Source: Flagellimonas spongiicola (GTDB taxonomy: Bacteria; Bacteroidota; Bacteroidia; Flavobacteriales; Flavobacteriaceae). Taken from it: a stretch of 64,000 bases of DNA. Each line of letters opens with the position of its first letter. Position 1 is the stretch's first letter. The notes below the pieces were generated by a model that was given only the letters and a program-made list of their open reading frames with translations, had not been told where the DNA came from and did not search any database. Positions 8,357 through 16,894 of this stretch are shown here, piece by piece. Position numbers and translations under genes: made by a program. The DNA lies in the NCBI RefSeq assembly GCF_023502425.1, contig NZ_JAMFMA010000005.1, positions 1 through 64,000 of the forward strand, read 5' to 3'.

Positions 8357-9310
8357 TTAGCCGTTAAAAACACCCATGGAAGCGTATTTTTCCATTCGTG
8401 TTTTCACTAATTCTTTTGGTGATAACTTTTTGAGTTCCTCAAAATGAGCAGAAATCTTGCTACGAACTGTTTCAAAAGTCTTGTCCCTATTTGAATGTGC
8501 TCCACCTAAAGGTTCTTTGACGATCTCATCAACCAGTTTCTGCTTTTTCATATCTGTTGCGGTCAGTTTAAGCGCATCTGCCGCTTGCTCTTTATACTCC
8601 CAGCTCCTCCATAAGATTGAAGAACAAGATTCAGGAGAAATCACGGAGTACCAAGTGTTTTCAAGCATAAGCACTTTATCCCCAACACCTATTCCCAAGG
8701 CACCACCAGAAGCACCTTCTCCGATAATTACAACAATGATCGGAACTTTAAGTCGGGTCATCTCCAGAATGTTTCTTGCAATAGCTTCACCCTGTCCTCT
8801 TTCCTCAGCTTCAATGCCTGGATAGGCCCCAGGAGTGTCGATAAAGCATACTACAGGAATTCCAAATTTTTCTGCGGATTTCATTAATCGTAGCGCCTTT
8901 CGGTACCCTTCAGGATTTGCCATCCCAAAATTTCGATATTGTCTGGTTTTGGTATTATAGCCTTTTTGTTGGCCAATGAACATATAGCTTTGATCTCCTA
9001 TTTTACCGAGACCACCAATCATTGCCTTGTCGTCCTTTACATTTCTGTCTCCATGTAATTCCAAGAATGTGTCCCCACAAATGGCATTGATGTAGTCCAT
9101 GGTATATGGTCTATTTGGATGCCTGGAAAGTTGGACACGCTGCCAAGCAGTAAGGTTTTTATAGATATCCTTTCGGGTCTCTTCCAGTTTCTTTTCAATT
9201 TGCAAACAGGTTTCGCTTACATCCACATCACTTTCTTCACCAATGATCATGCATTTCTGCAGTTGCTCTTCAAGTTCTTTTATGGGATGTTCAAATTCCA
9301 AGTATTCCAT
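8357..9310 (-). CDS. accA: Acetyl-CoA carboxylase carboxyltransferase subunit alpha
   Basis: 317 residues from the ATG at 9310 ([17 protein letters not shown]), the normal AccA length; the in-frame TTG at 9325 lies close to the promoter and is unlikely. AccA with AccD moves the carboxyl group from biotin to acetyl-CoA, making malonyl-CoA for fatty-acid synthesis. Family features: [54 protein letters not shown], and [15 protein letters not shown], which forms the oxyanion hole. No other acc gene is in the window. Confidence 0.97.
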   Translation of the reverse strand: MEYLEFEHPIKELEEQLQKCMIIGEESDVDVSETCLQIEKKLEETRKDIYKNLTAWQRVQLSRHPNRPYTMDYINAICGDTFLELHGDRNVKDDKAMIGGLGKIGDQSYMFIGQQKGYNTKTRQYRNFGMANPEGYRKALRLMKSAEKFGIPVVCFIDTPGAYPGIEAEERGQGEAIARNILEMTRLKVPIIVVIIGEGASGGALGIGVGDKVLMLENTWYSVISPESCSSILWRSWEYKEQAADALKLTATDMKKQKLVDEIVKEPLGGAHSNRDKTFETVRSKISAHFEELKKLSPKELVKTRMEKYASMGVFNG

Positions 9311-9340
9311 GGTAGGTAGTTTCAACTAAAATATAGGGGT

Positions 9341-9348
9341 CAAATATA
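9341..9348 (-). promoter_or_regulatory. Promoter -7 box of accA
   Basis: TATATTTG read on the minus strand (9348 to 9341), about 30 bases before the accA ATG. The -33 TTG spacing is not ideal. Confidence 0.5.
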
Positions 9349-9414
9349 TAACATTATTGGCATAACCATAGTGCCTCAATTTTTCAAATCCCAGGTAAAC
9401 TTTAAGGTTATTTT

Positions 9415-10497
9415 CTAGCGTTTCGCTTTCATCAACATATATACCGCGAAGACGCCGAATATCACATTGGGAATTGTAACTGCGAGGATGGGTGAAAATC
9501 CAGATTGCTCTGCAAGTGTGCCAAAAACTTTATCAAAAAAGATGTAAATAAAGGCCACTCCAATTCCAAAAGCAAGGTTCAGTCCCATTCCGCCTCTACG
9601 TTTAACTGATGACACTGCAACTGCTATAATAGTTAGGATAAAGGCCGTAATGGGAAGGGCCCAACGCTTGTATTTCACCAATACATAGGTATTGATATTG
9701 GACGCGCCTTTACTTTTTTGATCTTCGATAAAGCTATTAAGTTCAAACAGGTTTTTCGTTTCCGCTACATAGGAAACCGGCGTCAAATCCTCTATTTTAA
9801 AGCTAAACAAAGTATCCAATCTTCGTTTGGTTTCCATGATTTCCACTCCATCACGTAGCTTTCGTTTTACGTAATTGGTCATTCGGTAAAGGCTATCCTT
9901 TTCTACCCACCTTATATTGGAAGCGGAAATTTTATAATCCAACTGTTTGATGGAATCAAAGTGTTCAAAAGTGAAGTTATAGCCAACTTTTCTACTGGGT
10001 TCAAATCGACTTACATAAATGTAATCCGTGTCGTTCAATTGATTGAAAATATTCGAAGTTTCCTGGACTTTTCTTCCACGCTTGAAGTATTTGTATTCAA
10101 ACTCATTGTAGCCAATACTTGCATGTGGCACAATAAACATACCCATTAAAAAAATCAATATGGCCACCATGGTGGCACCTATAAAATACGGTCGTAAAAA
10201 ACGCCAATAGGAAACCCCTGAACTTAAAATGGCTACGATTTCCGTATTACTTGCCAATTTGGAAGTAAAGAAGATTATGGAGAGGAATAGAAAAATAGGT
10301 AACAATAAGTTTCCTATGACCAAGGTGAAATTTCCATAAAATACAATGACTTCTCCTAAGGGTGCTTCATTGTCAATGATTTTCCCCACTTTTTCGGCCA
10401 AATTGGCCATAATTCCAATGGGAATAAACAGCAATAACATCCCCAGGAAGGTAACTAGGTAACGCTTTAATATGTATCTGTCAAGAATCGTGAGCAT
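9415..10497 (-). CDS. LptF/LptG family lipopolysaccharide export permease
   Basis: 360 residues starting MLTILDRYILKRYLVTFLGM. The ATG at 10497 shares bases with the tgt stop (TAATG), which decides against the longer in-frame reading from 10539. It has three N-terminal membrane helices (LVTFLGMLLLFIPIG, LVIGNLLLPIFLFLSIIFF, MVAILIFLMGMFIV), a large periplasmic beta-jellyroll (about residues 120-260), and C-terminal helices. LptF/G with LptB form the ABC transporter that lifts LPS onto the Lpt bridge. F or G cannot be told apart by eye. Coupled to tgt. Confidence 0.88.
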   Translation of the reverse strand: MLTILDRYILKRYLVTFLGMLLLFIPIGIMANLAEKVGKIIDNEAPLGEVIVFYGNFTLVIGNLLLPIFLFLSIIFFTSKLASNTEIVAILSSGVSYWRFLRPYFIGATMVAILIFLMGMFIVPHASIGYNEFEYKYFKRGRKVQETSNIFNQLNDTDYIYVSRFEPSRKVGYNFTFEHFDSIKQLDYKISASNIRWVEKDSLYRMTNYVKRKLRDGVEIMETKRRLDTLFSFKIEDLTPVSYVAETKNLFELNSFIEDQKSKGASNINTYVLVKYKRWALPITAFILTIIAVAVSSVKRRGGMGLNLAFGIGVAFIYIFFDKVFGTLAEQSGFSPILAVTIPNVIFGVFAVYMLMKAKR

Positions 10498-11627
10498 TAC
10501 AATCTTTTGTCCATTTGTTGAACCATTTGGGTTTTCCACTGGAAAAAATCCCCTGCTAAAATACGTTCTCTAGCTGTACGCACCAACCACAAGTAAAAAC
10601 CTAGATTATGTATGGTGGCAATTTGTTTACCTAAATATTCATTGGCCGCAAATAGATGCCTCAAGTACGCTTTGGAGTATTCTGTATCTACAAATGTGAT
10701 ACCCATTTCATCAATCGGTGAAAAATCATTTTCCCATTTTTTGTTTTTGATGTTTATGGTCCCGTGAGCCGTGAAAAGCATACCGTTCCTGGCATTTCGA
10801 GTTGGCATCACACAGTCGAACATATCAACGCCCAATGCAATATTTTCCAAAATATTAATTGGTGTTCCAACACCCATGAGATATCTAGGTTTGTCTTCTG
10901 GAAGAATATCACAGACCAATTCTGCCATTTCATACATTTCCTCCGCCGGTTCTCCAACCGATAATCCTCCAATGGCATTCCCCTCAGCACCAACAGAAGC
11001 AATATATTCAGCTGATTGTTTTCTAAGGTCCTTAAAAGTGGACCCTTGAACAATAGGAAAAAACGTTTGTGAATAGCCGTATTTGTAAGGTAGTTTTTCC
11101 AAATGGGCAATACAACGATCCAACCACCTGTGGGTTAAATGCATGCTGCGTTTTGCATAATTGTAATCACAGGGATACGGCGTACATTCATCAAAAGCCA
11201 TGATAATATCAGCCCCAATGGTTCGCTGGATTTCCATGACGTTTTCTGGGGTGAAGACATGCAATGAGCCATCAATATGCGATTTGAACTTTACCCCTTC
11301 TTCTTTGATTTTTCTGTTATTGGAAAGGGAATATACCTGATAACCACCACTATCGGTCAAAATATTTCTATCCCAACCCATGAATTTATGTAGCCCACCA
11401 GCTTGCTCCAATATCTCAACGCCTGGCCTTAAATACAAATGGTAGGTATTCCCGAGGATAATATCAGGATTGATATCATTGGTCAATTCCCGTTGATGCA
11501 CTCCTTTCACTGATGCCACGGTACCAACAGGCATAAAAATGGGCGTTTGTATGCTACCGTGGTCTGTCTGGATTTCTCCTGCTCTTGCCTTACTGAGTTC
11601 GTCCTTCTTTACTAAAGTAAAATCCAA
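10497..11627 (-). CDS. tgt: tRNA-guanine transglycosylase (queuine), zinc cysteines absent
   Basis: Exchanges guanine-34 for preQ1 in GUN anticodons. About 376 residues from TTG at 11627 (DFTLVKKDELSKARAGEIQ follows), the usual length. No ATG fits; a longer TTG reading from 11684 crosses the promoter. Catalytic regions are present: ILTDSGGYQVYSL and MFDCVMPTRNARNG. Where other bacterial TGTs have the CxCxxC zinc ligands, between PID and YSKAYLRHL, this protein has EMGITFVDTE with no cysteine, so the structural zinc site seems lost. It overlaps the LptF/G start (TAATG). Confidence 0.93.
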   Translation of the reverse strand: MDFTLVKKDELSKARAGEIQTDHGSIQTPIFMPVGTVASVKGVHQRELTNDINPDIILGNTYHLYLRPGVEILEQAGGLHKFMGWDRNILTDSGGYQVYSLSNNRKIKEEGVKFKSHIDGSLHVFTPENVMEIQRTIGADIIMAFDECTPYPCDYNYAKRSMHLTHRWLDRCIAHLEKLPYKYGYSQTFFPIVQGSTFKDLRKQSAEYIASVGAEGNAIGGLSVGEPAEEMYEMAELVCDILPEDKPRYLMGVGTPINILENIALGVDMFDCVMPTRNARNGMLFTAHGTINIKNKKWENDFSPIDEMGITFVDTEYSKAYLRHLFAANEYLGKQIATIHNLGFYLWLVRTARERILAGDFFQWKTQMVQQMDKRL

Positions 11628-11647
11628 AAAAATCGCTTTTAAAACCG

Positions 11648-11655
11648 CAAATATA
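11648..11655 (-). promoter_or_regulatory. Promoter -7 box of tgt
   Basis: TATATTTG on the minus strand (11655 to 11648). Transcription should start near 11642, only about 15 bases before the proposed TTG start codon at 11627, which rules out the upstream in-frame TTG at 11684. Confidence 0.6.
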
Positions 11656-11735
11656 GGTATCTCGTTAGCAGAAAGCCTTAACAAAAAAATAAAGTTTGTA
11701 TCCGCAAACCGTTTCGTAAATTATGAGGCAAGTGC

Positions 11736-11766
11736 TTGTTTAACAAAGTGAATGCCGTTACTTTTG
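11736..11766 (+). promoter_or_regulatory. Promoter of the transketolase genes
   Basis: TTG at 11736-11738 and TACTTTTG at 11759-11766, separated by 20 bp, fit the Bacteroidota promoter. The ATG at 11786 follows after a leader of about 13 bases. Confidence 0.65.
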
Positions 11767-11785
11767 GAACCTTAAAATCAATGCA

Positions 11786-12631
11786 ATGCCAAATACACAA
11801 GAATTACAGGATTTAGTGACCCAAGTGCGTAGGGATATTTTGCGCATGGTCCACAAGGTAAATTCAGGTCACCCAGGAGGCTCCTTGGGTTGCACAGAGT
11901 ACTTTGTTGCCCTTTATAATGATATCATGGATTTGAAAGAGGGTTTTGATATGGATGGAATTGGAGAAGATGTATTTTTCTTGTCCAATGGTCATATCTC
12001 ACCTGTATATTATAGTGTACTTGCAAGAAGGGGGTATTTCCCGGTTGATGAATTGAATACCTTCCGTTTAATAGATTCAAGACTTCAAGGTCATCCTACC
12101 ACGCATGAAGGTTTGCCAGGTGTACGAATTGCTTCTGGTTCTTTGGGACAAGGGATGTCTGTTGCCATTGGTGCCGCGCAAGCCAAAAAACTGAATGGCG
12201 ACGATACGTTGGTCTTTAGTTTACATGGGGATGGCGAGTTACAGGAAGGTCAAAATTGGGAAGCTATAATGTACGCTGCTGGTAATAAAGTAGATAATCT
12301 AATTGCCACAATTGATCGCAATGGCCAACAAATAGATGGTGGTACCGAGGATGTATTGCCGTTAGGTGATGTTGCCGAAAAGTTCCGCGTATTTGGATGG
12401 GATGTATTGGAAATTGAAAACGGTAATGATTTAGAGCAGGTAATTGCTGGATTAAACGAAGCTAAAAGCAGAACTGGAAAAGGAAAGCCAGTTTGTGTTG
12501 TTATGACTACCGAAATGGGTAATGGTGTAGATTTTATGATGTACACCCATGCATGGCATGGTAAAGCACCAAGCGACGAACAATTGGAAACGGCTTTGGC
12601 GCAAAATCCAGAAACTTTAGGCGATTATTAA
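11786..12631 (+). CDS. Transketolase, N-terminal (thiamine-PP-binding) subunit
   Basis: 281 residues equal to the first half of a one-chain transketolase. Early GHPGGSLG, the GSLGQGMSVAIGAA loop, and the TPP motif GDGELQEGQNWEA followed by DRNGQQIDG are all present. With the next gene it forms an enzyme moving two-carbon units between sugar phosphates in the pentose phosphate pathway. The stop is 16 bases before the partner ATG. Split transketolases are normal in Bacteroidota, so this is not a frameshift. Confidence 0.94.
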   Translation: MPNTQELQDLVTQVRRDILRMVHKVNSGHPGGSLGCTEYFVALYNDIMDLKEGFDMDGIGEDVFFLSNGHISPVYYSVLARRGYFPVDELNTFRLIDSRLQGHPTTHEGLPGVRIASGSLGQGMSVAIGAAQAKKLNGDDTLVFSLHGDGELQEGQNWEAIMYAAGNKVDNLIATIDRNGQQIDGGTEDVLPLGDVAEKFRVFGWDVLEIENGNDLEQVIAGLNEAKSRTGKGKPVCVVMTTEMGNGVDFMMYTHAWHGKAPSDEQLETALAQNPETLGDY

Positions 12632-12647
12632 TATTCAAGACATCAAG

Positions 12648-13601
12648 ATGACAAAATATACAGACCAAGGAAAACAGGATACTAGAAGTGGGTTTGGGGC
12701 AGGAATGACCGAACTTGGACGAACCAATCCTAATGTAGTTGCGCTTTGTGCCGATTTAGTTGGTTCCCTGAAAATCCAAACTTTTATTGATGAAAACCCA
12801 GAACGTTTTTTCCAAGTTGGGATTGCCGAAGCAAATATGATGGGCATTGCGGCTGGATTGACCATTGGTGGTAAAATTCCATTTACCGGTACTTTCGCCA
12901 ATTTCTCAACTGGTAGGGTTTACGATCAAATTCGTCAATCCATTGCCTATTCTGATAAAAATGTAAAAATCTGTGCTTCCCATGCCGGTATTACCTTAGG
13001 AGAAGATGGTGCCACACACCAGATTTTGGAAGATATTGGATTGATGAAGATGCTTCCGGGCATGACGGTAATAAATCCCTGTGATTTTAACCAGACCAAG
13101 GCCGCCACGTTAGCCATTGCAGAGCACCATGGCCCAGTCTATTTACGATTTGGAAGACCAAAAGTGGCCAATTTCACTCCTGTAGATCAGAAATTTGAGA
13201 TTGGTAAAGCGCTGATGTTAAATGAAGGTACCGATGTTACCATCATAGCAACAGGACACTTGGTATGGCAATCCCTAATTGCCGCAGAAAATTTGGAAAA
13301 CCAGGGAATTTCAGCCGAAGTCATTAATATTCACACCATTAAACCACTTGATGATGCAGCAATTCTTGCCTCTGTCAAAAAAACAGGGTGTGTGGTTACT
13401 GCTGAAGAGCACAACTATTTAGGTGGACTTGGCGAAAGTGTTTCCCGCGTGCTAAGTACAAACCATCCTGCACCACAGGAGTTTGTAGCTACACAGGATA
13501 CTTTTGGTGAAAGTGGTACACCTGACCAGTTAATGGACAAGTACGGACTAAACAATAAAGCCATAGAAGCAGCCGTTTTAAGAGTGTTGAAACGAAAATA
13601 G
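12648..13601 (+). CDS. Transketolase, C-terminal (pyrimidine-binding) subunit
   Basis: 317 residues matching the second half of transketolase. It has the PYR domain (VGIAEANMMGIAAGLTIGG with the catalytic Glu that activates TPP, then CASHAGITLGEDGATHQ) and the transketolase C-terminal domain (DVTIIATGHLVWQ, VVTAEEHNYLGGLGESV). It works as a heterodimer or heterotetramer with the product of 11786-12631. Together the two chains total about 598 residues, a little shorter than one-chain enzymes. Confidence 0.94.
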   Translation: MTKYTDQGKQDTRSGFGAGMTELGRTNPNVVALCADLVGSLKIQTFIDENPERFFQVGIAEANMMGIAAGLTIGGKIPFTGTFANFSTGRVYDQIRQSIAYSDKNVKICASHAGITLGEDGATHQILEDIGLMKMLPGMTVINPCDFNQTKAATLAIAEHHGPVYLRFGRPKVANFTPVDQKFEIGKALMLNEGTDVTIIATGHLVWQSLIAAENLENQGISAEVINIHTIKPLDDAAILASVKKTGCVVTAEEHNYLGGLGESVSRVLSTNHPAPQEFVATQDTFGESGTPDQLMDKYGLNNKAIEAAVLRVLKRK

Positions 13602-13652
13602 TTTTCGGTATCATCTTTGATACATTTCATCAAACTAAAAAACGATGCACGT

Positions 13653-14264
13653 ATGAAAAAAACACTTTTCATGGCAGCTTTTGCCCTGTTGGGAACTGCT
13701 GCATTTGCCCAAAGCGGTTCTGGCTTTGGTATTAAAGCAGGATTAAGTTATAACAAGAACGGTGATCTTATCGGCACTGTTGGAGATGCCGCCCAAAACA
13801 TTGTTGAAGGCGCAGAAGGTAAAACTGGTTTCCATTTTGGTTTCTGGGGTAAATTGGATTTCCCAAAAATCTACATTAGACCTGAAGCTGTTTACACCCG
13901 CACCAAAAGTACATATAGCTTGGATGGTGAATCCAATGACTATGATGTCTCTAAACTTGATGTTCCTGTACTTTTAGGATATAAACTCGTTGGTCCGTTA
14001 CATATTTTTGCTGGTCCAGCTTTCCAATATACGCTTAGCAATGATTTGGGCGATTTGGAAATAGCGGACGTGGAAAACGATTTTACCGTTGGTCTTAATG
14101 CTGGGGTTGGCGTTAATTTAGGTAAAGTTGGAGTTGATGTGCGTTACGAACGTGGGTTTTCAGAAAATGAGGCTGAGTTTATTGGCAACAATATCACAGA
14201 TATTTCTGGTCGTGTAGATTCACGTCCTTCTCAAGTTATTTTTGCAGTATCACTGAAGCTATAA
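13653..14264 (+). CDS. Outer-membrane beta-barrel (porin-like) protein
   Basis: 203 residues. A clear signal peptide (MKKTLFMAAFALLGTAAFA, cleavage before QS) starts at the ATG at 13653; a longer in-frame reading from 13617 adds no signal-like sequence. The mature part shows alternating beta-strand patterns (FGIKAGLSYNKNG, IYIRPEAVYTRTKS, VPVLLGYKLVGPLHIFAGPA, VGVDVRYERGF), ending with the aromatic/aliphatic strand QVIFAVSLKL, typical of PF13568-type eight-strand barrels. The role is unknown. It lies behind the transketolase genes with a 51-base gap and is followed by a strong terminator. Confidence 0.82.
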   Translation: MKKTLFMAAFALLGTAAFAQSGSGFGIKAGLSYNKNGDLIGTVGDAAQNIVEGAEGKTGFHFGFWGKLDFPKIYIRPEAVYTRTKSTYSLDGESNDYDVSKLDVPVLLGYKLVGPLHIFAGPAFQYTLSNDLGDLEIADVENDFTVGLNAGVGVNLGKVGVDVRYERGFSENEAEFIGNNITDISGRVDSRPSQVIFAVSLKL

Positions 14265-14284
14265 GCTGAAGTTTAGCATTATAA

Positions 14285-14309
14285 AAAAGGCCCCAAATTG
14301 GGGCCTTTT
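14285..14309. terminator. Bidirectional terminator
   Basis: AAAAGGCCCC and GGGGCCTTTT form a 10-bp perfect stem around a five-base loop, with A/T tracts on both sides. It sits between two convergent genes (13653-14264 and 14316-15281) and can serve both. Confidence 0.9.
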
Positions 14310-14315
14310 CTATTT

Positions 14316-15281
14316 TTAGTTTACATCAGGGTCCAAATAATTTGGTATCCCATCGTTATTATCATCTGGGTATGGAAAGATAATCTCACCTTGATCATTG
14401 GTAATCTCATCTCTTGTGGTAACACCATCACCATCGTCATCTGCATCTTGGAAATTGGCAAATGAAACGGTAATAGGCTCCGTATCAGCATCAGCATTGT
14501 CATCGTACAAATATCCATTCATATTAAAATCCTCTTGAATGGAAGGAATCCCATCGCCATCATGATCCGTTGGATTATACGTATATAAGTCTATTGAAAA
14601 AATCAACGGACTGTACTGCGGAATATCGCCTTGTATTCTATTGAAATTGCCGAGTCCAGATGGGAAAATAATCATTCCTACACCGTAATCATTTACAGTC
14701 ACCGTACCATCACCGTTATCTATGGGTGGTGTTTCTCCTGTTTTAAAACTTGGCACTCCTTCAGCAAAACCGCGGAAACCTTGCGTAAGGTCTTGCAAAC
14801 GTGCTAAATCAAACCAAACTGGATTGTTTAGCGCACTATCAAACGAAGAACCACTTAGTAGTGTTCCTTCATAGCGCACGAACACTGAATCTGCAACGGT
14901 TGGGTTTTCACCAACGCCAGTCCTTGCATCCAATACATAAAATTTATGAGGTATGTCTACTTCGTCTTGATCCAATAAAAACTCTGAAGCTGAAACCGTT
15001 ACCGATTTCTCCTCAACAAAATCGAGCATCGGGGTTTTGGTAGCATTATCACCTGCAATAGTGTCTATCTTGATTCTAAAATCAAAACCTGCCGGTGGAG
15101 CCATAAACTCCTCATAGTTATAAAAATGCGTTTGTAAAAACTCTCTAATTTCCTCATCATTTTCCGCAGCAACCTCGGATAGTGACCTTGGTGGTATGGA
15201 GATGATATCGTTATCATCATCATTGCTACAGGAAACAATCAACAAAACGGCAAACAAATAAACAAATACTCCGTGCTTCAT
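14316..15281 (-). CDS. FKBP-type peptidyl-prolyl isomerase lipoprotein with C-terminal Ca-binding repeats
   Basis: 321 residues from the ATG at 15281. A lipoprotein signal MKHGVFVYLFAVLLIVSC gives a lipid-anchored Cys at 18, followed by an acidic SNDDDND stretch. The FKBP domain lies about residues 100-235 (VFVRYEGTLLSGSSFDSA, then GFRGFAEGVPSFKTGE and VGMIIFPSGLGNF). The C-terminal 80 residues hold Asp-rich calcium-loop repeats (DHDGDGIPS, DADDDGDGVTTRDE, DDNNDGIPNYLDPD) like thrombospondin type 3 or EF-hand loops. It is probably a periplasmic or surface folding helper. The FKBP active site is divergent, so catalysis is not certain. Confidence 0.85.
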   Translation of the reverse strand: MKHGVFVYLFAVLLIVSCSNDDDNDIISIPPRSLSEVAAENDEEIREFLQTHFYNYEEFMAPPAGFDFRIKIDTIAGDNATKTPMLDFVEEKSVTVSASEFLLDQDEVDIPHKFYVLDARTGVGENPTVADSVFVRYEGTLLSGSSFDSALNNPVWFDLARLQDLTQGFRGFAEGVPSFKTGETPPIDNGDGTVTVNDYGVGMIIFPSGLGNFNRIQGDIPQYSPLIFSIDLYTYNPTDHDGDGIPSIQEDFNMNGYLYDDNADADTEPITVSFANFQDADDDGDGVTTRDEITNDQGEIIFPYPDDNNDGIPNYLDPDVN

Positions 15282-15320
15282 CAAGTTTGGTAATTAGCTG
15301 CGCAAGATACAATTTTCCAC

Positions 15321-15328
15321 TATTTTTG
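15321..15328 (+). promoter_or_regulatory. Promoter -7 box of the S4-domain gene
   Basis: TATTTTTG (15321-15328), 32 bases before the ATG at 15360. Confidence 0.5.
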
Positions 15329-15359
15329 TTGCGGGCATTAACAAAGATTTGCAGACTTT

Positions 15360-15731
15360 ATGCGCATTGATAAATATCTCTGGTGTACTAGATACTTTAA
15401 AACCCGAAACGTTGCCGCAAATGCTGTTAAAAAAGGGCAAGTTAAGATCAATGGCAGTGCAGTAAAACCTTCTCGTGAGGTGTATCCAATGGATGTAATC
15501 GTGCTCCGTAAGAATCAAATTGACTACCAATTAACCGTTTTGGATATTCCTGAAAGTCGCGTTGGTGCAAAACTGGTAGACATGTACCGCAAGGATACCA
15601 CGCCAAAAGAAGCATTTGAACATAACGAGCTATTGAAATTTGCTAAAGACCATTACCGAAAAAAAGGAATGGGAAGACCCACAAAAAAAGACCGCAGGGA
15701 TATTGACGATTATATGGATGAATCTGAATAA
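15360..15731 (+). CDS. RNA-binding S4 domain protein (Hsp15/HslR-like)
   Basis: 123 residues. The S4 domain fills the first 55: MRIDKYLWCTRYFKTRNVAANAV, then GQVKINGSAVKPSREV, the alpha-L RNA-binding motif. The tail is basic (RKKGMGRPTKKDRRDI). Hsp15 relatives bind free 50S subunits carrying stalled peptidyl-tRNA and help recycle them. It stands as a single gene with its own promoter; the next gene also has a promoter. The family assignment is firm, the exact role inferred. Confidence 0.9.
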   Translation: MRIDKYLWCTRYFKTRNVAANAVKKGQVKINGSAVKPSREVYPMDVIVLRKNQIDYQLTVLDIPESRVGAKLVDMYRKDTTPKEAFEHNELLKFAKDHYRKKGMGRPTKKDRRDIDDYMDESE

Positions 15732-15740
15732 ACTGTTTTT

Positions 15741-15748
15741 TATCTTTG
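15741..15748 (+). promoter_or_regulatory. Promoter -7 box of the phosphoribosyltransferase gene
   Basis: TATCTTTG (15741-15748) directly after the S4 gene, 20 bases before the ATG at 15768. Confidence 0.55.
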
Positions 15749-15767
15749 AAGGCATAAAACCCGTTTC

Positions 15768-16265
15768 ATGTTGAACAAAATACTTTCCCACGACCAAATA
15801 CAGCACAAAGTGAAGCGCATTGCCTATCAGATTTATGAAGCAAATGTGGATGAAAAGGAAATCATTGTAGCTGGTATTGACGGCGGGGGATTGACATTTG
15901 CGAAAAAGATAGGAACGGTTCTAAAAAAAATAACAGAGGCCGAAATTGTTTTGTGCAACCTAAAAATGGACAAAACCAATCCTTTGGAAAGTGGTGTCAG
16001 CACTTCAATCTCTGACGAAAAGTATAAAAACAAGTCCATTGTTGTTGTGGACGACGTTCTGAACTCAGGAAGTACGTTGATTTACGCAGCGCATCATTTT
16101 TTGAAAACGCCGATCAAACAACTGAAAACTGCTGTTTTGGTTAACAGGAACCATAAAAAGTATCCCATAAAAGCTGATTATAAAGGGATTTCATTATCCA
16201 CCTCACTCAACGAGCACGTAAAGGTGGTGTTCGAGACTAAAAATGATGCCGTCTTCCTAGAGTAA
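15768..16265 (+). CDS. Phosphoribosyltransferase family protein (PyrR-like)
   Basis: 165 residues of type I PRTase fold. The PRPP-binding signature is IVVVDDVLNSGSTLIYA (about residues 89-105), preceded by the IVAGIDGGGLTFAKKI loop; the hood region is short. It resembles PyrR or hypoxanthine-type PRTases, but the acceptor base cannot be told from sequence. The 3' end overlaps aroK on the other strand by nine bases. Confidence 0.85.
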   Translation: MLNKILSHDQIQHKVKRIAYQIYEANVDEKEIIVAGIDGGGLTFAKKIGTVLKKITEAEIVLCNLKMDKTNPLESGVSTSISDEKYKNKSIVVVDDVLNSGSTLIYAAHHFLKTPIKQLKTAVLVNRNHKKYPIKADYKGISLSTSLNEHVKVVFETKNDAVFLE

Positions 16266-16772
16266 TTCCTGCTTGATTTCTGTAATCAACTCTTCAATGG
16301 ATTTATCCAAACAGTCCAAAACAAGAGTGGCTTGGGAATAGTAATTACGCCTTTCGAACAAATGTTTCCCTACAAACTCCGCTAATTCATCTTCTGATAA
16401 GTCTTTTACCAATGGTCTTTGGTCTTTTTCTATGGCCATTCGATTTACCAAAGCCATGACCGGTAGCTGCAAATAGATGGAATGATCGGATTTGGCAAGA
16501 ATGGTATTCATATTACCAGCATAGCAGGGTGTCCCTCCGCCTGTGGACAAAACCATGTTTTGCTTCTCTTCCAGCACTTTACTTAGCATTTGATGTTCCA
16601 ATTTTCGAAAGAAAATCTCTCCTTTTTCCTGGAAAATCCCATTTATTGTATTTTGTTGTTCTTGTTCAATATAGTTGTCTAAATCCACAAATTCCAACCC
16701 TAATTCTTTTGCAAGTTGCTTACCCACAGAGGACTTTCCGCTTGCCATATAACCTACAAGTACTACTTTCAT
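16257..16772 (-). CDS. aroK: Shikimate kinase
   Basis: 171 residues, full length. The P-loop is GYMASGKSSVGKQ (residues 7-19), followed by the shikimate-binding FVDLDNYIE, FFRKLEHQML, and VLSTGGGTPCYAGN, and the LID around RPLVKDLSE. It phosphorylates shikimate at the 3-hydroxyl in chorismate synthesis. Single gene, convergent with the PRTase. Confidence 0.95.
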   Translation of the reverse strand: MKVVLVGYMASGKSSVGKQLAKELGLEFVDLDNYIEQEQQNTINGIFQEKGEIFFRKLEHQMLSKVLEEKQNMVLSTGGGTPCYAGNMNTILAKSDHSIYLQLPVMALVNRMAIEKDQRPLVKDLSEDELAEFVGKHLFERRNYYSQATLVLDCLDKSIEELITEIKQELL

Positions 16773-16825
16773 TCGTCAGATTGAATTTAGTTTTCAAAAA
16801 AACACAAATTTATCATTAAATCAAC

Positions 16826-16855
16826 TTGTAAAATAGATTATTGATATTATATTTG
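16826..16855 (+). promoter_or_regulatory. Promoter of tRNA-Lys
   Basis: TTG (16826-16828), 19 bp, TATATTTG (16848-16855). The bases after the box, GCACCCGCTTAGC, repeat exactly what follows the leftward promoter at 64-57, so this is a shared promoter plus initial-transcript element. Confidence 0.75.
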
Positions 16856-16894
16856 CACCCGCTTAGCGCAACATTTTTAGTGTTACCAAAGCAA

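Noticed and set aside
10808..11110. 100-codon frame on the minus strand inside tgt in another frame
   Set aside because: tgt is fully supported there by conserved motifs; the second frame has no recognisable protein features.
11786..13601. Transketolase broken into two genes as a possible frameshift
   Set aside because: Both halves have their own ATG and a 16-base gap, and split transketolases are usual in Bacteroidota.
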